Made by a program: the position numbers and the translations under genes
Assembly (NCBI GenBank): GCA_964643435.1
Contig: CAZXPY010000008.1
Location: 1 to 22,311 of the forward strand
Direction of reading: 5' to 3'
From: CAZXPY01 sp964643435
GTDB lineage: Bacteria; Patescibacteriota; Microgenomatia; Woykebacterales; RBG-16-39-9b
DNA: 22,311 nt
In this document: piece by piece, positions 14,818 through 21,233 of the stretch
Layout of the letters: every line of letters starts with the position of its first letter
Position numbering within the stretch: position 1 is the first letter of the stretch
Notes under the pieces: generated by a model
What the model was told of the DNA's origin: nothing
The model's input: the letters and a program-made list of their open reading frames with translations, nothing else
The model's database searches: none

Positions 14818-15353
14818 TGAACGTATTAATTTTTGGAGCGCAAGGCTCTGGAAAAAGCACTCACGCGCAATACATTGCTGCTAAGTTAGGAGTTAAATAT
14901 ATTTCTACCGGTGCTCTCTTGCGGGAAATTGAGCAAGAAAACTCGGTGCTTGGTAAGCATGTTAAAGAAACCTTGGCCAAAGGTGAATTGGTTGGGGATG
15001 AAATAATGGGGGAGGTTATTGGTAAGCAAATTAAAGGCTCTTCTGGTTTTATACTTGATGGGTACCCAAGAAATTTTAATCAAGTTAATAGGCTAGAAAA
15101 AGAAAGTATTAGAATCGATTTGGTGATTTTGGTAACTTTAGATGAAAAAGTCGCAATTCGTAGACTTTTAGCTAGAAGCCGTAGTGATGATACGAGAGAA
15201 GCAATTAAGAAACGTCTGGAGATTTACGCAGAATCGACAACACCAATAATTGATTACTATCGAAATTTAGGAGTCGAATATTTGGAAATAGATAACCGAC
15301 CGCCAATTGGTCAGGTACAAAGAGGAATAGATGGTTTACTTAAAAACCGATAA
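14817..15353 (+). CDS. adk: adenylate kinase, short (LID-less) form
   Basis: Adenylate kinase interconverts ATP, ADP and AMP. The P-loop is GAQGSGKST (residues 7-15), the AMP-binding segment is YISTGALLRE, and DGYPRN (81-86) is the Walker B region. The protein is 178 residues; the stretch RRLLARSRSDDTREAIKKRL passes directly where long-form enzymes insert a LID of about 30 residues. I use ATG 14817, overlapping the secY TGA by one base, rather than GTG 14814. It overlaps map by 23 bases. Confidence 0.95.
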   Translation: MNVLIFGAQGSGKSTHAQYIAAKLGVKYISTGALLREIEQENSVLGKHVKETLAKGELVGDEIMGEVIGKQIKGSSGFILDGYPRNFNQVNRLEKESIRIDLVILVTLDEKVAIRRLLARSRSDDTREAIKKRLEIYAESTTPIIDYYRNLGVEYLEIDNRPPIGQVQRGIDGLLKNR

Positions 15354-16077
15354 GGAGATAGAAATAATGGCGGTAGCTGGAAAAATTGCGGCGTCTACCT
15401 TAAAGAGAATTATTAAAAATGTTAAGGTTGGTGTACAGACTCAAGAATTAGATAAAAATTCTTTAAGATTAATTGAAAAAATGGGTGGGAGAGCCGCCTT
15501 CAAAAAAGTAGCCGGTTATAAACATACTATTTGTACCACGCCAAACGACCAAGTTGTTCACGGTCCACCAGGAGGCTATTCTTTAAAAGAAGGCGATATT
15601 TTAGGAATTGATCTAGGGGTCTGGTGGAAGGGTTATAACAGCGACGTAGCCGAAACTATTGGAGTTGGTAGGCTTTCGAAGGAAAAAGAAAATTTTTTAA
15701 AAGTTGGTAGGCAGACCTTAGAAAAGGCAATTAAGGTTGCGAAAGCGGGAAATCACATTGGCGATATTTCTTACACAATACAAGGTAATATTGAAAAAGC
15801 GGGTTACAGCGTTGTTAAGGAATTGGTAGGACACGGGGTCGGAAAAAAACTGCATGAAGATCCTTTGGTTCCGGGAATAGGTAAAAAGTCTTCAGGGATT
15901 GAAATTAAAACAGGAATGGTTTTAGCTATTGAAGTGATCTACAATCTTGGTAAACCGGAAGTTTATTTAAAGGATAATGGTTGGACAGTTTCGACAAAAG
16001 ACCGCTCTATTTCTGGATTATTTGAAAGAACAGTAGCGATCACCGAAGAGGAACCACTAATTCTAACGCCACTTTAA
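15331..16077 (+). CDS. map: methionine aminopeptidase, type I
   Basis: MetAP removes the initiator methionine from new proteins, using two metal ions. The 248-residue protein has the expected ligands: Asp94, Asp105, His168, Glu201 and Glu232, with the substrate-binding histidines at 77 (NDQVVHG) and 175 (KKLHEDP). Its position after secY-adk is the classical one. ATG 15331 lies within the end of adk, so translation is probably coupled. No clear terminator follows; the gap to infA carries a promoter. Confidence 0.97.
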   Translation: MVYLKTDKEIEIMAVAGKIAASTLKRIIKNVKVGVQTQELDKNSLRLIEKMGGRAAFKKVAGYKHTICTTPNDQVVHGPPGGYSLKEGDILGIDLGVWWKGYNSDVAETIGVGRLSKEKENFLKVGRQTLEKAIKVAKAGNHIGDISYTIQGNIEKAGYSVVKELVGHGVGKKLHEDPLVPGIGKKSSGIEIKTGMVLAIEVIYNLGKPEVYLKDNGWTVSTKDRSISGLFERTVAITEEEPLILTPL

Positions 16078-16105
16078 GAAAAATTTAATAAGTAGGGTTT
16101 TTATC

Positions 16106-16134
16106 TTGCTATATTAATTTAAAATTGGTAAAAT
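16106..16134 (+). promoter_or_regulatory. promoter of the infA-rpmJ-rpsM-rpoA segment
   Basis: TTGCTA (16106-16111) and TAAAAT (16129-16134) are separated by 17 bases, with TGG just before the -10 as an extended element. The predicted start at about 16141 is only 3 bases before the infA ATG at 16144, so infA would be read from an essentially leaderless mRNA. Confidence 0.7.
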
Positions 16135-16143
16135 ACAACCTTT

Positions 16144-16380
16144 ATGGAAAAAGAGAACATTGAGATCGAAGGTAAGGTTTTAGAAGCCCTGCCTAATACG
16201 TTGTTTAGAGTCGAAGTTGAACAGTCGCCTTTTGAACCTTTAAAAGGGAAAGTTCTTCTTTGTCATGTTTCGGGTAAGATGAGGATGCACTACATAAAAA
16301 TTCTGCCTGGCGATAAAGTGAAAGCGGTTGTTACACCTTACGATTTAACTAAAGGGAGAATTACGTACAGATATAAATAG
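16144..16380 (+). CDS. infA: translation initiation factor IF-1, with loop insertion
   Basis: IF-1 binds the A site of the 30S subunit during initiation. The OB fold is clear: IEIEGKVLEALPNTLFRVE, HVSGKMRMHYIKILPGDKV and TPYDLTKGRITYRYK. The protein is 78 residues rather than 72 because about seven extra residues (QSPFEPLKG region, about 27-35) lie in the loop between two strands, where E. coli has only ENGH. No SD is present. It has its own promoter and is followed one base later by rpmJ. Confidence 0.96.
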   Translation: MEKENIEIEGKVLEALPNTLFRVEVEQSPFEPLKGKVLLCHVSGKMRMHYIKILPGDKVKAVVTPYDLTKGRITYRYK

Positions 16381-16381
16381 T

Positions 16382-16495
16382 ATGAAAGTAGCCGCCTCAA
16401 TTAGAAAAAGATGTAATAAATGTAGAATTGTGAAACGTGAAGGTGTTCTCTTTGTTATTTGTGAAAACCCTAGGCATAAACAAAGGCAAGGCTGA
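16382..16495 (+). CDS. rpmJ: 50S ribosomal protein L36 (bL36)
   Basis: A 37-residue frame starts at ATG 16382 and reads MKVAASIRKRCNKCRIVKRE, ending QRQG. It has the zinc ligands Cys11, Cys14, Cys27 and His32 (spacing CxxC then CxxxxH) of the zinc form of L36. It follows infA by one base, the standard location. The product is below usual ORF size limits and easy to miss. Confidence 0.95.
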   Translation: MKVAASIRKRCNKCRIVKREGVLFVICENPRHKQRQG

Positions 16496-16499
16496 AGAT

Positions 16500-16565
16500 A
16501 AAGTCAAAAGGCAAAAGTCAAAAGGCAAGAGTTAAAATTTTTACTTTTTACTTTTGAATTTTAAC
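16500..16565. repeat. heptanucleotide repeat array with inverted arms before rpsM
   Basis: Nine 7-base units follow one another: AAAGTCA, AAAGGCA, AAAGTCA, AAAGGCA, AGAGTTA, AAATTTT, TACTTTT, TACTTTT and GAATTTT. The last units are roughly the complement of the first, and GTTAAAATT (16531-16539) pairs perfectly with AATTTTAAC (16557-16565). It fills the 79-base rpmJ-rpsM gap. It resembles the heptameric STRR repeats of cyanobacteria in style. Its function is unknown. Confidence 0.65.
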
Positions 16566-16574
16566 TTAAATTTT

Positions 16575-16997
16575 ATGGCTAGAATTTTAGGAGTAGAATT
16601 ACCGGCAAATAAAAAAATTCTTTTCGCCCTACCGTATTTTTACGGTATTGGTAGAAGTTTGTCGGAAAAAATTTTGAAAGAGGTAGCAATAAATCCAGAT
16701 AAAAGAGTTAAGGAATTGACGGAAGATGAGATATCTAAGCTCCAAAAAGCGGTTGAAAATTATCCGGTTGAAGGCGACCTAAGAAGGCAGATTCAACAAA
16801 ACATAGCAAGACTACAAGCGATTGGGGTATATCGCGGAATTAGACATAAGAAAAACCTTCCGGTGAGGGGGCAAAGAACCAGATCAAATGCAAGAACAAA
16901 ACGAGGAAAAAGAGTTACTATCGGAGCGATAAAAAAGGATCTTTTATTAAAGATGCAACCAAAAACACCAGAGGAAAAAGGAAACAAAAATGGCTAA
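16575..16997 (+). CDS. rpsM: 30S ribosomal protein S13 (uS13)
   Basis: S13 bridges the subunits from the 30S head. The 140-residue protein starts MARILGVELPANKKILFAL, has YFYGIGRSLSEKIL (helix-two-turn-helix) and the signature RGIRHKKNLPVRGQRTRSNA followed by RTKRG. A C-terminal tail of about 15 residues beyond the usual end is Lys/Glu-rich. ATG 16575 is preferred over TTG 16554, which lies inside the repeat array. It overlaps rpsK by 8 bases. Confidence 0.96.
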   Translation: MARILGVELPANKKILFALPYFYGIGRSLSEKILKEVAINPDKRVKELTEDEISKLQKAVENYPVEGDLRRQIQQNIARLQAIGVYRGIRHKKNLPVRGQRTRSNARTKRGKRVTIGAIKKDLLLKMQPKTPEEKGNKNG

Positions 16998-17361
16998 AAA
17001 AACCCTTGAAAAAGAAGTAAAGTTGGGAAAGGTTTACGTAAAAGCAACCTTTAACAACACTTTAGTAACTATAACTGATGAGGAGGGGGACACATTAATC
17101 AGTAGTAGTTCTGGTAGTGTGGGGTTTAAAGGAGCAAGAAAGGCTACCCCTTATGCTTCCACGACAGCAACAGAGTTAGCGGCCCGCCGGGCCGTTGAAA
17201 AAGGAGTAAGGGAAGTCGAAGTTTATATTAAAGGTCCTGGCGCGGGTAGAGATGCGGCAATCCGGGCTTTAAAAAATAGCGGTTTGGTAATAAAGGCAAT
17301 AGCCGATATTACGCCAATACCTCATAATGGTCCAAGACCAAGGAAAAGGAGACGTGTCTAG
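16990..17361 (+). CDS. rpsK: 30S ribosomal protein S11 (uS11)
   Basis: S11 sits on the 30S platform beside the mRNA exit site. The 123-residue protein shows VKATFNNTLVTITDEEGD, SSSGSVGFKGARKATPYAST, the VYIKGPGAGRDAAIRAL segment and the PHNGPRPRKRRRV end. Its ATG lies inside the last codons of rpsM. Confidence 0.97.
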   Translation: MAKKTLEKEVKLGKVYVKATFNNTLVTITDEEGDTLISSSSGSVGFKGARKATPYASTTATELAARRAVEKGVREVEVYIKGPGAGRDAAIRALKNSGLVIKAIADITPIPHNGPRPRKRRRV

Positions 17362-17383
17362 GGAACTAAAAAATTAGGAAATT

Positions 17384-18010
17384 ATGGCTAGGTATACCGG
17401 TCCAAAATTTAAACTAGATAGACGAGAAGGAACAAACCTTTTTTTAAAAGGGAAGAGATCTTTATCGGGTAAGCATCCTTTAGATAAAAAAGGAGCCGTA
17501 CCTCCCGGGCGAGCCGCCGGTAGGCTTAAGCGCAGAAGAGTATCGGATTATGCCCTGCAACTAAGAGAGAAGCAAAAGGTCAAGAGAATGTATGGGCTAC
17601 TTGAGCGTCAGTTTAAAAGATATTTTGAAATTGCTTCTAAAGAAAAAGGAAATCGGGGAACAAAGCTCCTTGAAATTTTAGAGTCAAGATTAGATAATAT
17701 AGTTTATCGTTTAGGCTTTGCCTCTTCCAGAGCTCAAAGCAGACAACTTGTATCACACGGCCATATCTTAGTTAATGATAAAAAAATAGACATACCATCA
17801 TATAATGTAAAGGTTGGTGATATAATTTCGCTGACGGAAAAAGCGCAAAAATTTCCGTTAGTTGCCGAAGCTTTAGATCTAGTGGGACAAAACCTTCCAA
17901 AATGGTTAAAACGTGAGGGGCTTTCCGGAAAAGTGCTTAGGATGACCGAAAGAGAGGAACTAGACGCCTCGATAAACGAAGCATTAATTGTAGAATATTA
18001 TAGTAGGTAA
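17384..18010 (+). CDS. rpsD: 30S ribosomal protein S4 (uS4), cysteine-free form
   Basis: S4 nucleates 30S assembly and is an operon repressor in E. coli. The 208-residue protein has the MARYTGPKFKLDRREG start, lacks the N-terminal zinc cysteines (C-minus form), and carries the S4 RNA-binding domain (RLDNIVYRLGFASSRAQSRQ, then LVSHGHILVNDKKIDIPSYN). It lies 22 bases after rpsK and 4 before rpoA. Confidence 0.97.
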   Translation: MARYTGPKFKLDRREGTNLFLKGKRSLSGKHPLDKKGAVPPGRAAGRLKRRRVSDYALQLREKQKVKRMYGLLERQFKRYFEIASKEKGNRGTKLLEILESRLDNIVYRLGFASSRAQSRQLVSHGHILVNDKKIDIPSYNVKVGDIISLTEKAQKFPLVAEALDLVGQNLPKWLKREGLSGKVLRMTEREELDASINEALIVEYYSR

Positions 18011-18014
18011 AATT

Positions 18015-18935
18015 ATGATTAATAATTATTTAGATCAAATAAAAATTACTCCTAGTAAAGGCGCCGAAACTGATGGTACTTTAGTTATCGAACCGCTTCC
18101 CCAAGGGTTTGGTATAACTTTAGGTAATTCTTTAAGAAGGGTCCTTTTGTCTTCCTTAAGTGGTGGAGCAATTACACAAGTAAAATTCGATGGTATTCCC
18201 CACGAATACACTACTATTAAAGGTGTAAAGGAAGACGTTGTGCAAATTCTCTTGAACCTTAAAAAAATTAGGTTAAAAATTGATACTGAAAAACCGGTAA
18301 AATTATCTATTGAACAAAAAGGACCGGCTCTGGTAACGGCAGCCGATATTGAGACACCTCCAGGTTGCGAAATTGTTAATAAAGAAGCGCCTATCGCCAC
18401 TCTCGCCGATTCGAAAACGAAATTTGAGGCTTCTTTGGTCGCTGAAAAAGGAGTTGGGTTTACGCCTGCTTCCGATCGTAGAGAAGTTGGTATTGGAATA
18501 ATTCCTTTAGACGCTAATTTTTCTCCGGTTTTGCGTGTTTTTTATAAAGTTGAAGAAACAAGAGTTGGGCAAATGACAAATTTCGACAAACTTACTTTAA
18601 GAATTGTTACCGACGGTACGATCACCCCACTTGAAGGAGTTAAACTTTCGGCCACAAATTTGATTAATTTTCTCTCTTTATTCACCCAAGAGAAATTACC
18701 AAAAGCAAGAGCCGTTTCTAAAAAAGCCAAAGCAAAAATAGATATCAATGCTCCGATTGAAGAGCTAGATTTACCAACAAGAATTACTAATTCACTGAAA
18801 GTCTCCGGAATTGATACAATTGGGAAATTAGCGGCTACCCCAAACGAAGAACTAGTTAAACTTAAGAATTTGGGAGCAAAATCATTAGTAGATATTGAAG
18901 CAAAACTAAAAGAAAAAGGGTTGAAGAAAAAATGA
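18015..18935 (+). CDS. rpoA: DNA-directed RNA polymerase alpha subunit
   Basis: The alpha subunit dimerises to scaffold RNA polymerase, and its C-terminal domain contacts DNA and activators. The N-terminal domain has GFGITLGNSLRRVLLSSLSG and FDGIPHEYTTIKGVKEDV. The 306-residue protein keeps a full C-terminal domain from about residue 245. Arg256, Asn259 and Lys289 align with the E. coli UP-element residues Arg265, Asn268 and Lys298, so UP-element binding is plausible. Its TGA overlaps the rplQ ATG. Confidence 0.97.
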   Translation: MINNYLDQIKITPSKGAETDGTLVIEPLPQGFGITLGNSLRRVLLSSLSGGAITQVKFDGIPHEYTTIKGVKEDVVQILLNLKKIRLKIDTEKPVKLSIEQKGPALVTAADIETPPGCEIVNKEAPIATLADSKTKFEASLVAEKGVGFTPASDRREVGIGIIPLDANFSPVLRVFYKVEETRVGQMTNFDKLTLRIVTDGTITPLEGVKLSATNLINFLSLFTQEKLPKARAVSKKAKAKIDINAPIEELDLPTRITNSLKVSGIDTIGKLAATPNEELVKLKNLGAKSLVDIEAKLKEKGLKKK

Positions 18936-19432
18936 CTCATGGTAAGAAAAGATTTAAGTTGGGAAGAAACACCAAGCAAAGAAAAGCCCTTATAAAAAAC
19001 CTGGCTGCTTCTTTAATCCTCCATGAAAGAATTGAAACTACGCTCGCAAAAGCTAAATTTCTCAAACCTTATTTAGAAAAGCTAATCACCAAAGCCAGAA
19101 CTACTAATCTTAATTCAAGACGCCAAATGGTCGCTTCTTTAGGTAATGGTATGGCAACAAAAAAAATTATTGAAGTGATCGGTCCAGTATTCAAGGATCG
19201 AGGTGGTGGTTATCTAAAAATTACTCGTTTAGGAAATCGTAGCGGAGATAATAGTCCCCTTGCTCTAGTAACCTTTAGCGAAGATATTTCTCAAGTTGCT
19301 TCTACTAAAGAGGCAAAAAAAGAAAAGGGGGCAGTTGCTAAAAAAACAAAAACAAAAGGTTCCGCAGGAAAAATAAAAACAGTTAAACAAACCAGAAAAG
19401 GAACGTCTAGTAGTGAAAAAAAAGCAAAATAA
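18932..19432 (+). CDS. rplQ: 50S ribosomal protein L17 (bL17), with basic tail
   Basis: L17 lies near the tunnel exit. The core reads THGKKRFKLGRNTKQRKALI, KNLAASLILHERIETTLAKA and the closing RLGNRSGDNSPLALVTF. At 166 residues it is longer than the usual 115-130; the extra part is a Lys/Ala/Thr/Ser-rich, probably disordered tail after about residue 117. The last 20 bases overlap rplM. Confidence 0.95.
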   Translation: MTHGKKRFKLGRNTKQRKALIKNLAASLILHERIETTLAKAKFLKPYLEKLITKARTTNLNSRRQMVASLGNGMATKKIIEVIGPVFKDRGGGYLKITRLGNRSGDNSPLALVTFSEDISQVASTKEAKKEKGAVAKKTKTKGSAGKIKTVKQTRKGTSSSEKKAK

Positions 19433-19835
19433 TCAAAAAGAGGATTGGTATCTAATAGATTTAAAAAATAAAATTTTAGGCAGAAGTGCGGTAAGAATAG
19501 CTACCCTTCTACAAGGTAAACACAAACCCACGTACACCCCTTATTTAGAAAGTGGCGATATGATTGTTGTTGTCAATGCCTCTAAGGTTAAAGTGAGTGG
19601 AAAAAAGGAAGAATCCAAAAAGTATTTAAATTATAGTGGTTATTCAGGAGGTTTAAAAGAAAGAAAGTTTAAAGATCTAAAAATTACCCAACCGCAAGTT
19701 TTAATAAGAAGAGCAGTTTTGGGAATGTTGCCAAAAAATAAGCTCTCTAGAAAATTAATTAAAAACCTTTATATTTTCTCTGGTGAAGAACATTCTTTCA
19801 CCGACAAAGAACTAAAAGCAATTAAAGAAAACTAA
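19413..19835 (+). CDS. rplM: 50S ribosomal protein L13 (uL13), GTG start
   Basis: L13 is an early 50S assembly protein. The 140-residue protein contains WYLIDLKNKILGRSAVRIAT, LLQGKHKPTYTPYLESGD and VLIRRAVLGMLPKNKLSRK. The start is GTG 19413, inside the rplQ tail; no ATG is available before the conserved region. An AAGGAA lies about 12 bases upstream as a weak SD. It pairs with rpsI as usual. Confidence 0.95.
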   Translation: MKKKQNNQKEDWYLIDLKNKILGRSAVRIATLLQGKHKPTYTPYLESGDMIVVVNASKVKVSGKKEESKKYLNYSGYSGGLKERKFKDLKITQPQVLIRRAVLGMLPKNKLSRKLIKNLYIFSGEEHSFTDKELKAIKEN

Positions 19836-19838
19836 AAT

Positions 19839-20276
19839 ATGATGGATTCAGAAAAAGTAAAAGTCGCAAATAAGAAAAAAATAAATTTTATCTTTACGAC
19901 TGGAAGAAGAAAGGAAGCAGTCGCTCGCGTTAGACTTTGGTTGGAAAAAAATGGCAAAATTTTTATTAACGAAAAACCAATCGAAGAAGTTTTTAAATCT
20001 CCACTACAGAAAAAAATGTATGAAGAGCCGTTTCGAGTCGTAGATCGTCTGGGTCAATTCTCGGCCAGTATAAAACTTCGAGGTGGGGGGAAAAGTGCTC
20101 AACTTGGAGCTATCGTTCACGGAGTATCCCACGCACTAGCTCTTTTTGACTTTGAAACCTTTAGACCGGCTCTTTCCAAATACAAATTCTTAACTCGTGA
20201 CAGTCGCGAAAAAGAATCACGTAAATACGGTCATGCCGGTAAAGCCCGAAAGCGAAAGCAAAGCCCGAAGCGTTAA
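19839..20276 (+). CDS. rpsI: 30S ribosomal protein S9 (uS9)
   Basis: S9 reaches the P-site tRNA through its basic C-terminal tail. The 145-residue protein shows FIFTTGRRKEAVARVRLWLE, then INEKPIEEVF, IKLRGGGKSAQLGAIVHGVS, and the C-terminal RDSREKESRKYGHAGKARKR ending SPKR. Two ATGs (19839 and 19842) are adjacent; either could be used. It is the last gene of the ribosomal block. Confidence 0.96.
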   Translation: MMDSEKVKVANKKKINFIFTTGRRKEAVARVRLWLEKNGKIFINEKPIEEVFKSPLQKKMYEEPFRVVDRLGQFSASIKLRGGGKSAQLGAIVHGVSHALALFDFETFRPALSKYKFLTRDSREKESRKYGHAGKARKRKQSPKR

Positions 20277-20282
20277 AAGGGA

Positions 20283-20311
20283 AGAGGCCGTCTCTTGGCG
20301 AAACGGCCTCT
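20283..20311. terminator. hairpin between convergent rpsI and the 3D-domain gene
   Basis: AGAGGCCGT (20283-20291) pairs perfectly with ACGGCCTCT (20303-20311) across an 11-base loop. On the plus strand no T-run follows. On the minus strand the stem is followed by TTCCCTTTT, a fair U-tract. It probably ends the 3D-domain transcript and may stop both converging transcripts. Confidence 0.6.
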
Positions 20312-20347
20312 AGAGTTGCGGCGGTTAAAAGGTACCCACTTTGCGGC

Positions 20348-20917
20348 TTACCTAAGAACCTCTATGGTTACCTCCGTTCCGTATTTTTGCAGGTAAGCCC
20401 AGCCATCTTCTTCGTTCTTGAACCAAAGGTCGATGTGGTTCCCGGTAATTTCACCTCCGGTGTCTTCGCAGGTATAAATCTTTGGATCTCCCCTGATCTT
20501 GAAACTCGTTCCTAAAGGAAGGAACGTTGGGTCACAAGCCGCGGCACCGTCGTGAACCTTCTCACCATTACTCATCCGGCCACAGTAGCCACTGTTGGGA
20601 CCGAGACAAGCGTAAAAGGTGAGGTGGACAACTTCGGTACTTGCTTGCAACGAGTGTACTCGTACCTGCGATTGGGATCTCGGCAGCGGTTGTCTATTTG
20701 GTTGTACGATTGGAAGCGGTTCGCTTCCCCTCAAACTTCGCCAAGCTTGAGGTTCGGATTCCCTTGTTGGTGTGGGATCCGTTTGGGTGTTGCCCTTGAG
20801 GACAACTTCTTCGTTGGTTTGGGAACCTCTTACCGCGAGAGTGAACAGGACGGCGGTAAGCGCCAAAACCAACAAAAGGACGTGTCTCAATACTCTCCAC
20901 CTTTCCTCGGATACCAC
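20348..20917 (-). CDS. membrane-anchored 3D-domain (RlpA/MltA-like) cell-wall protein
   Basis: The 189-residue protein has one N-terminal membrane segment (about residues 12-28), a Ser/Thr/Pro/Gln-rich linker (about 30-95) and a C-terminal 3D domain (about 97-189), the double-psi barrel of lytic-transglycosylase-like proteins. The three defining aspartates are Asp129 (ACDPTFLPLGT), Asp152 (CEDTGG) and Asp163 (GNHIDLWF). Four cysteines (104, 112, 128, 150) suggest disulfides outside the cell. It likely acts on peptidoglycan, but that is inferred from the family. The GTG at 20917 has no good SD; TTG at 20890, preceded by GGTGGAGAG, is a strong alternative and still keeps the membrane segment. 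The region is GC-richer than its neighbours. Confidence 0.85.
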   Translation of the reverse strand: MVSEERWRVLRHVLLLVLALTAVLFTLAVRGSQTNEEVVLKGNTQTDPTPTRESEPQAWRSLRGSEPLPIVQPNRQPLPRSQSQVRVHSLQASTEVVHLTFYACLGPNSGYCGRMSNGEKVHDGAAACDPTFLPLGTSFKIRGDPKIYTCEDTGGEITGNHIDLWFKNEEDGWAYLQKYGTEVTIEVLR

Positions 20918-20942
20918 CGCCGCAAGTTACCGCTGCCTCGCA

Positions 20943-20972
20943 ACCTTACCAAAAAACAACCAAAAAAGTCAA
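20943..20972 (-). promoter_or_regulatory. possible promoter of the 3D-domain gene
   Basis: On the minus strand TTGACT (20972-20967) and TAAGGT (20948-20943) are 18 bases apart, which would start transcription near 20936, about 19 bases before the GTG. The -10 match is poor, so this is tentative. Confidence 0.3.
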
Positions 20973-21027
20973 CAACTAACCGACAGACTTGATAGTGTGT
21001 ACGTTGTGGTGTTTTGGAAATAATTAA

Positions 21028-21129
21028 AAATTTCCAGATTCCACATTTATAACTGCCGACGAAAGATATTTTGAAAAGGTAAAGAAAGTTGGAAATATGA
21101 GTCTACTTAAAAACTTGAAACTGCCATGA
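21028..21129 (+). pseudogene. remnant of a PIN-domain (VapC-like) gene, C-terminal end only
   Basis: A short open stretch between TAA (21025-21027) and TGA (21127-21129) translates to KFPDSTFITADERYFEKVK, then KVGNMSLLKNLKLP. This matches the end of PIN-domain ribonucleases: a hydrophobic strand leading to the conserved TAD aspartate, then a helix with a Y/F-EK-KK-LGN pattern and a final leucine-rich strand. There is no start codon and no upstream catalytic part, so it is a decayed fragment. PIN toxins usually pair with an antitoxin; none is visible here. Confidence 0.5.
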
Positions 21130-21233
21130 ACGAAAGACACTTTGGTCATCCTTGTTGGACCCTACTTCGTTAAAACTCCGCAGGGCAGGCGATTTAAAGA
21201 ACCTCTGGCCTCAAACGTTTTATTTTTTATTCT

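Noticed and set aside
16500..16565. The heptad array read as a CRISPR array.
   Set aside because: Units are 7 bases with no spacers, and no cas genes are present.
20316..20925. A 10-base inverted repeat (TTGCGGCGGT at 20316-20325, complement at 20916-20925) flanks the 3D-domain gene like transposon ends.
   Set aside because: The repeat is short, one copy overlaps the possible GTG start, there is no transposase and no target duplication; chance in a GC-rich patch is enough.
20552..20992. Plus-strand frame of 146 codons over the 3D-domain gene.
   Set aside because: The minus-strand frame has a clear 3D domain and membrane anchor; the plus frame is its shadow in GC-richer DNA.
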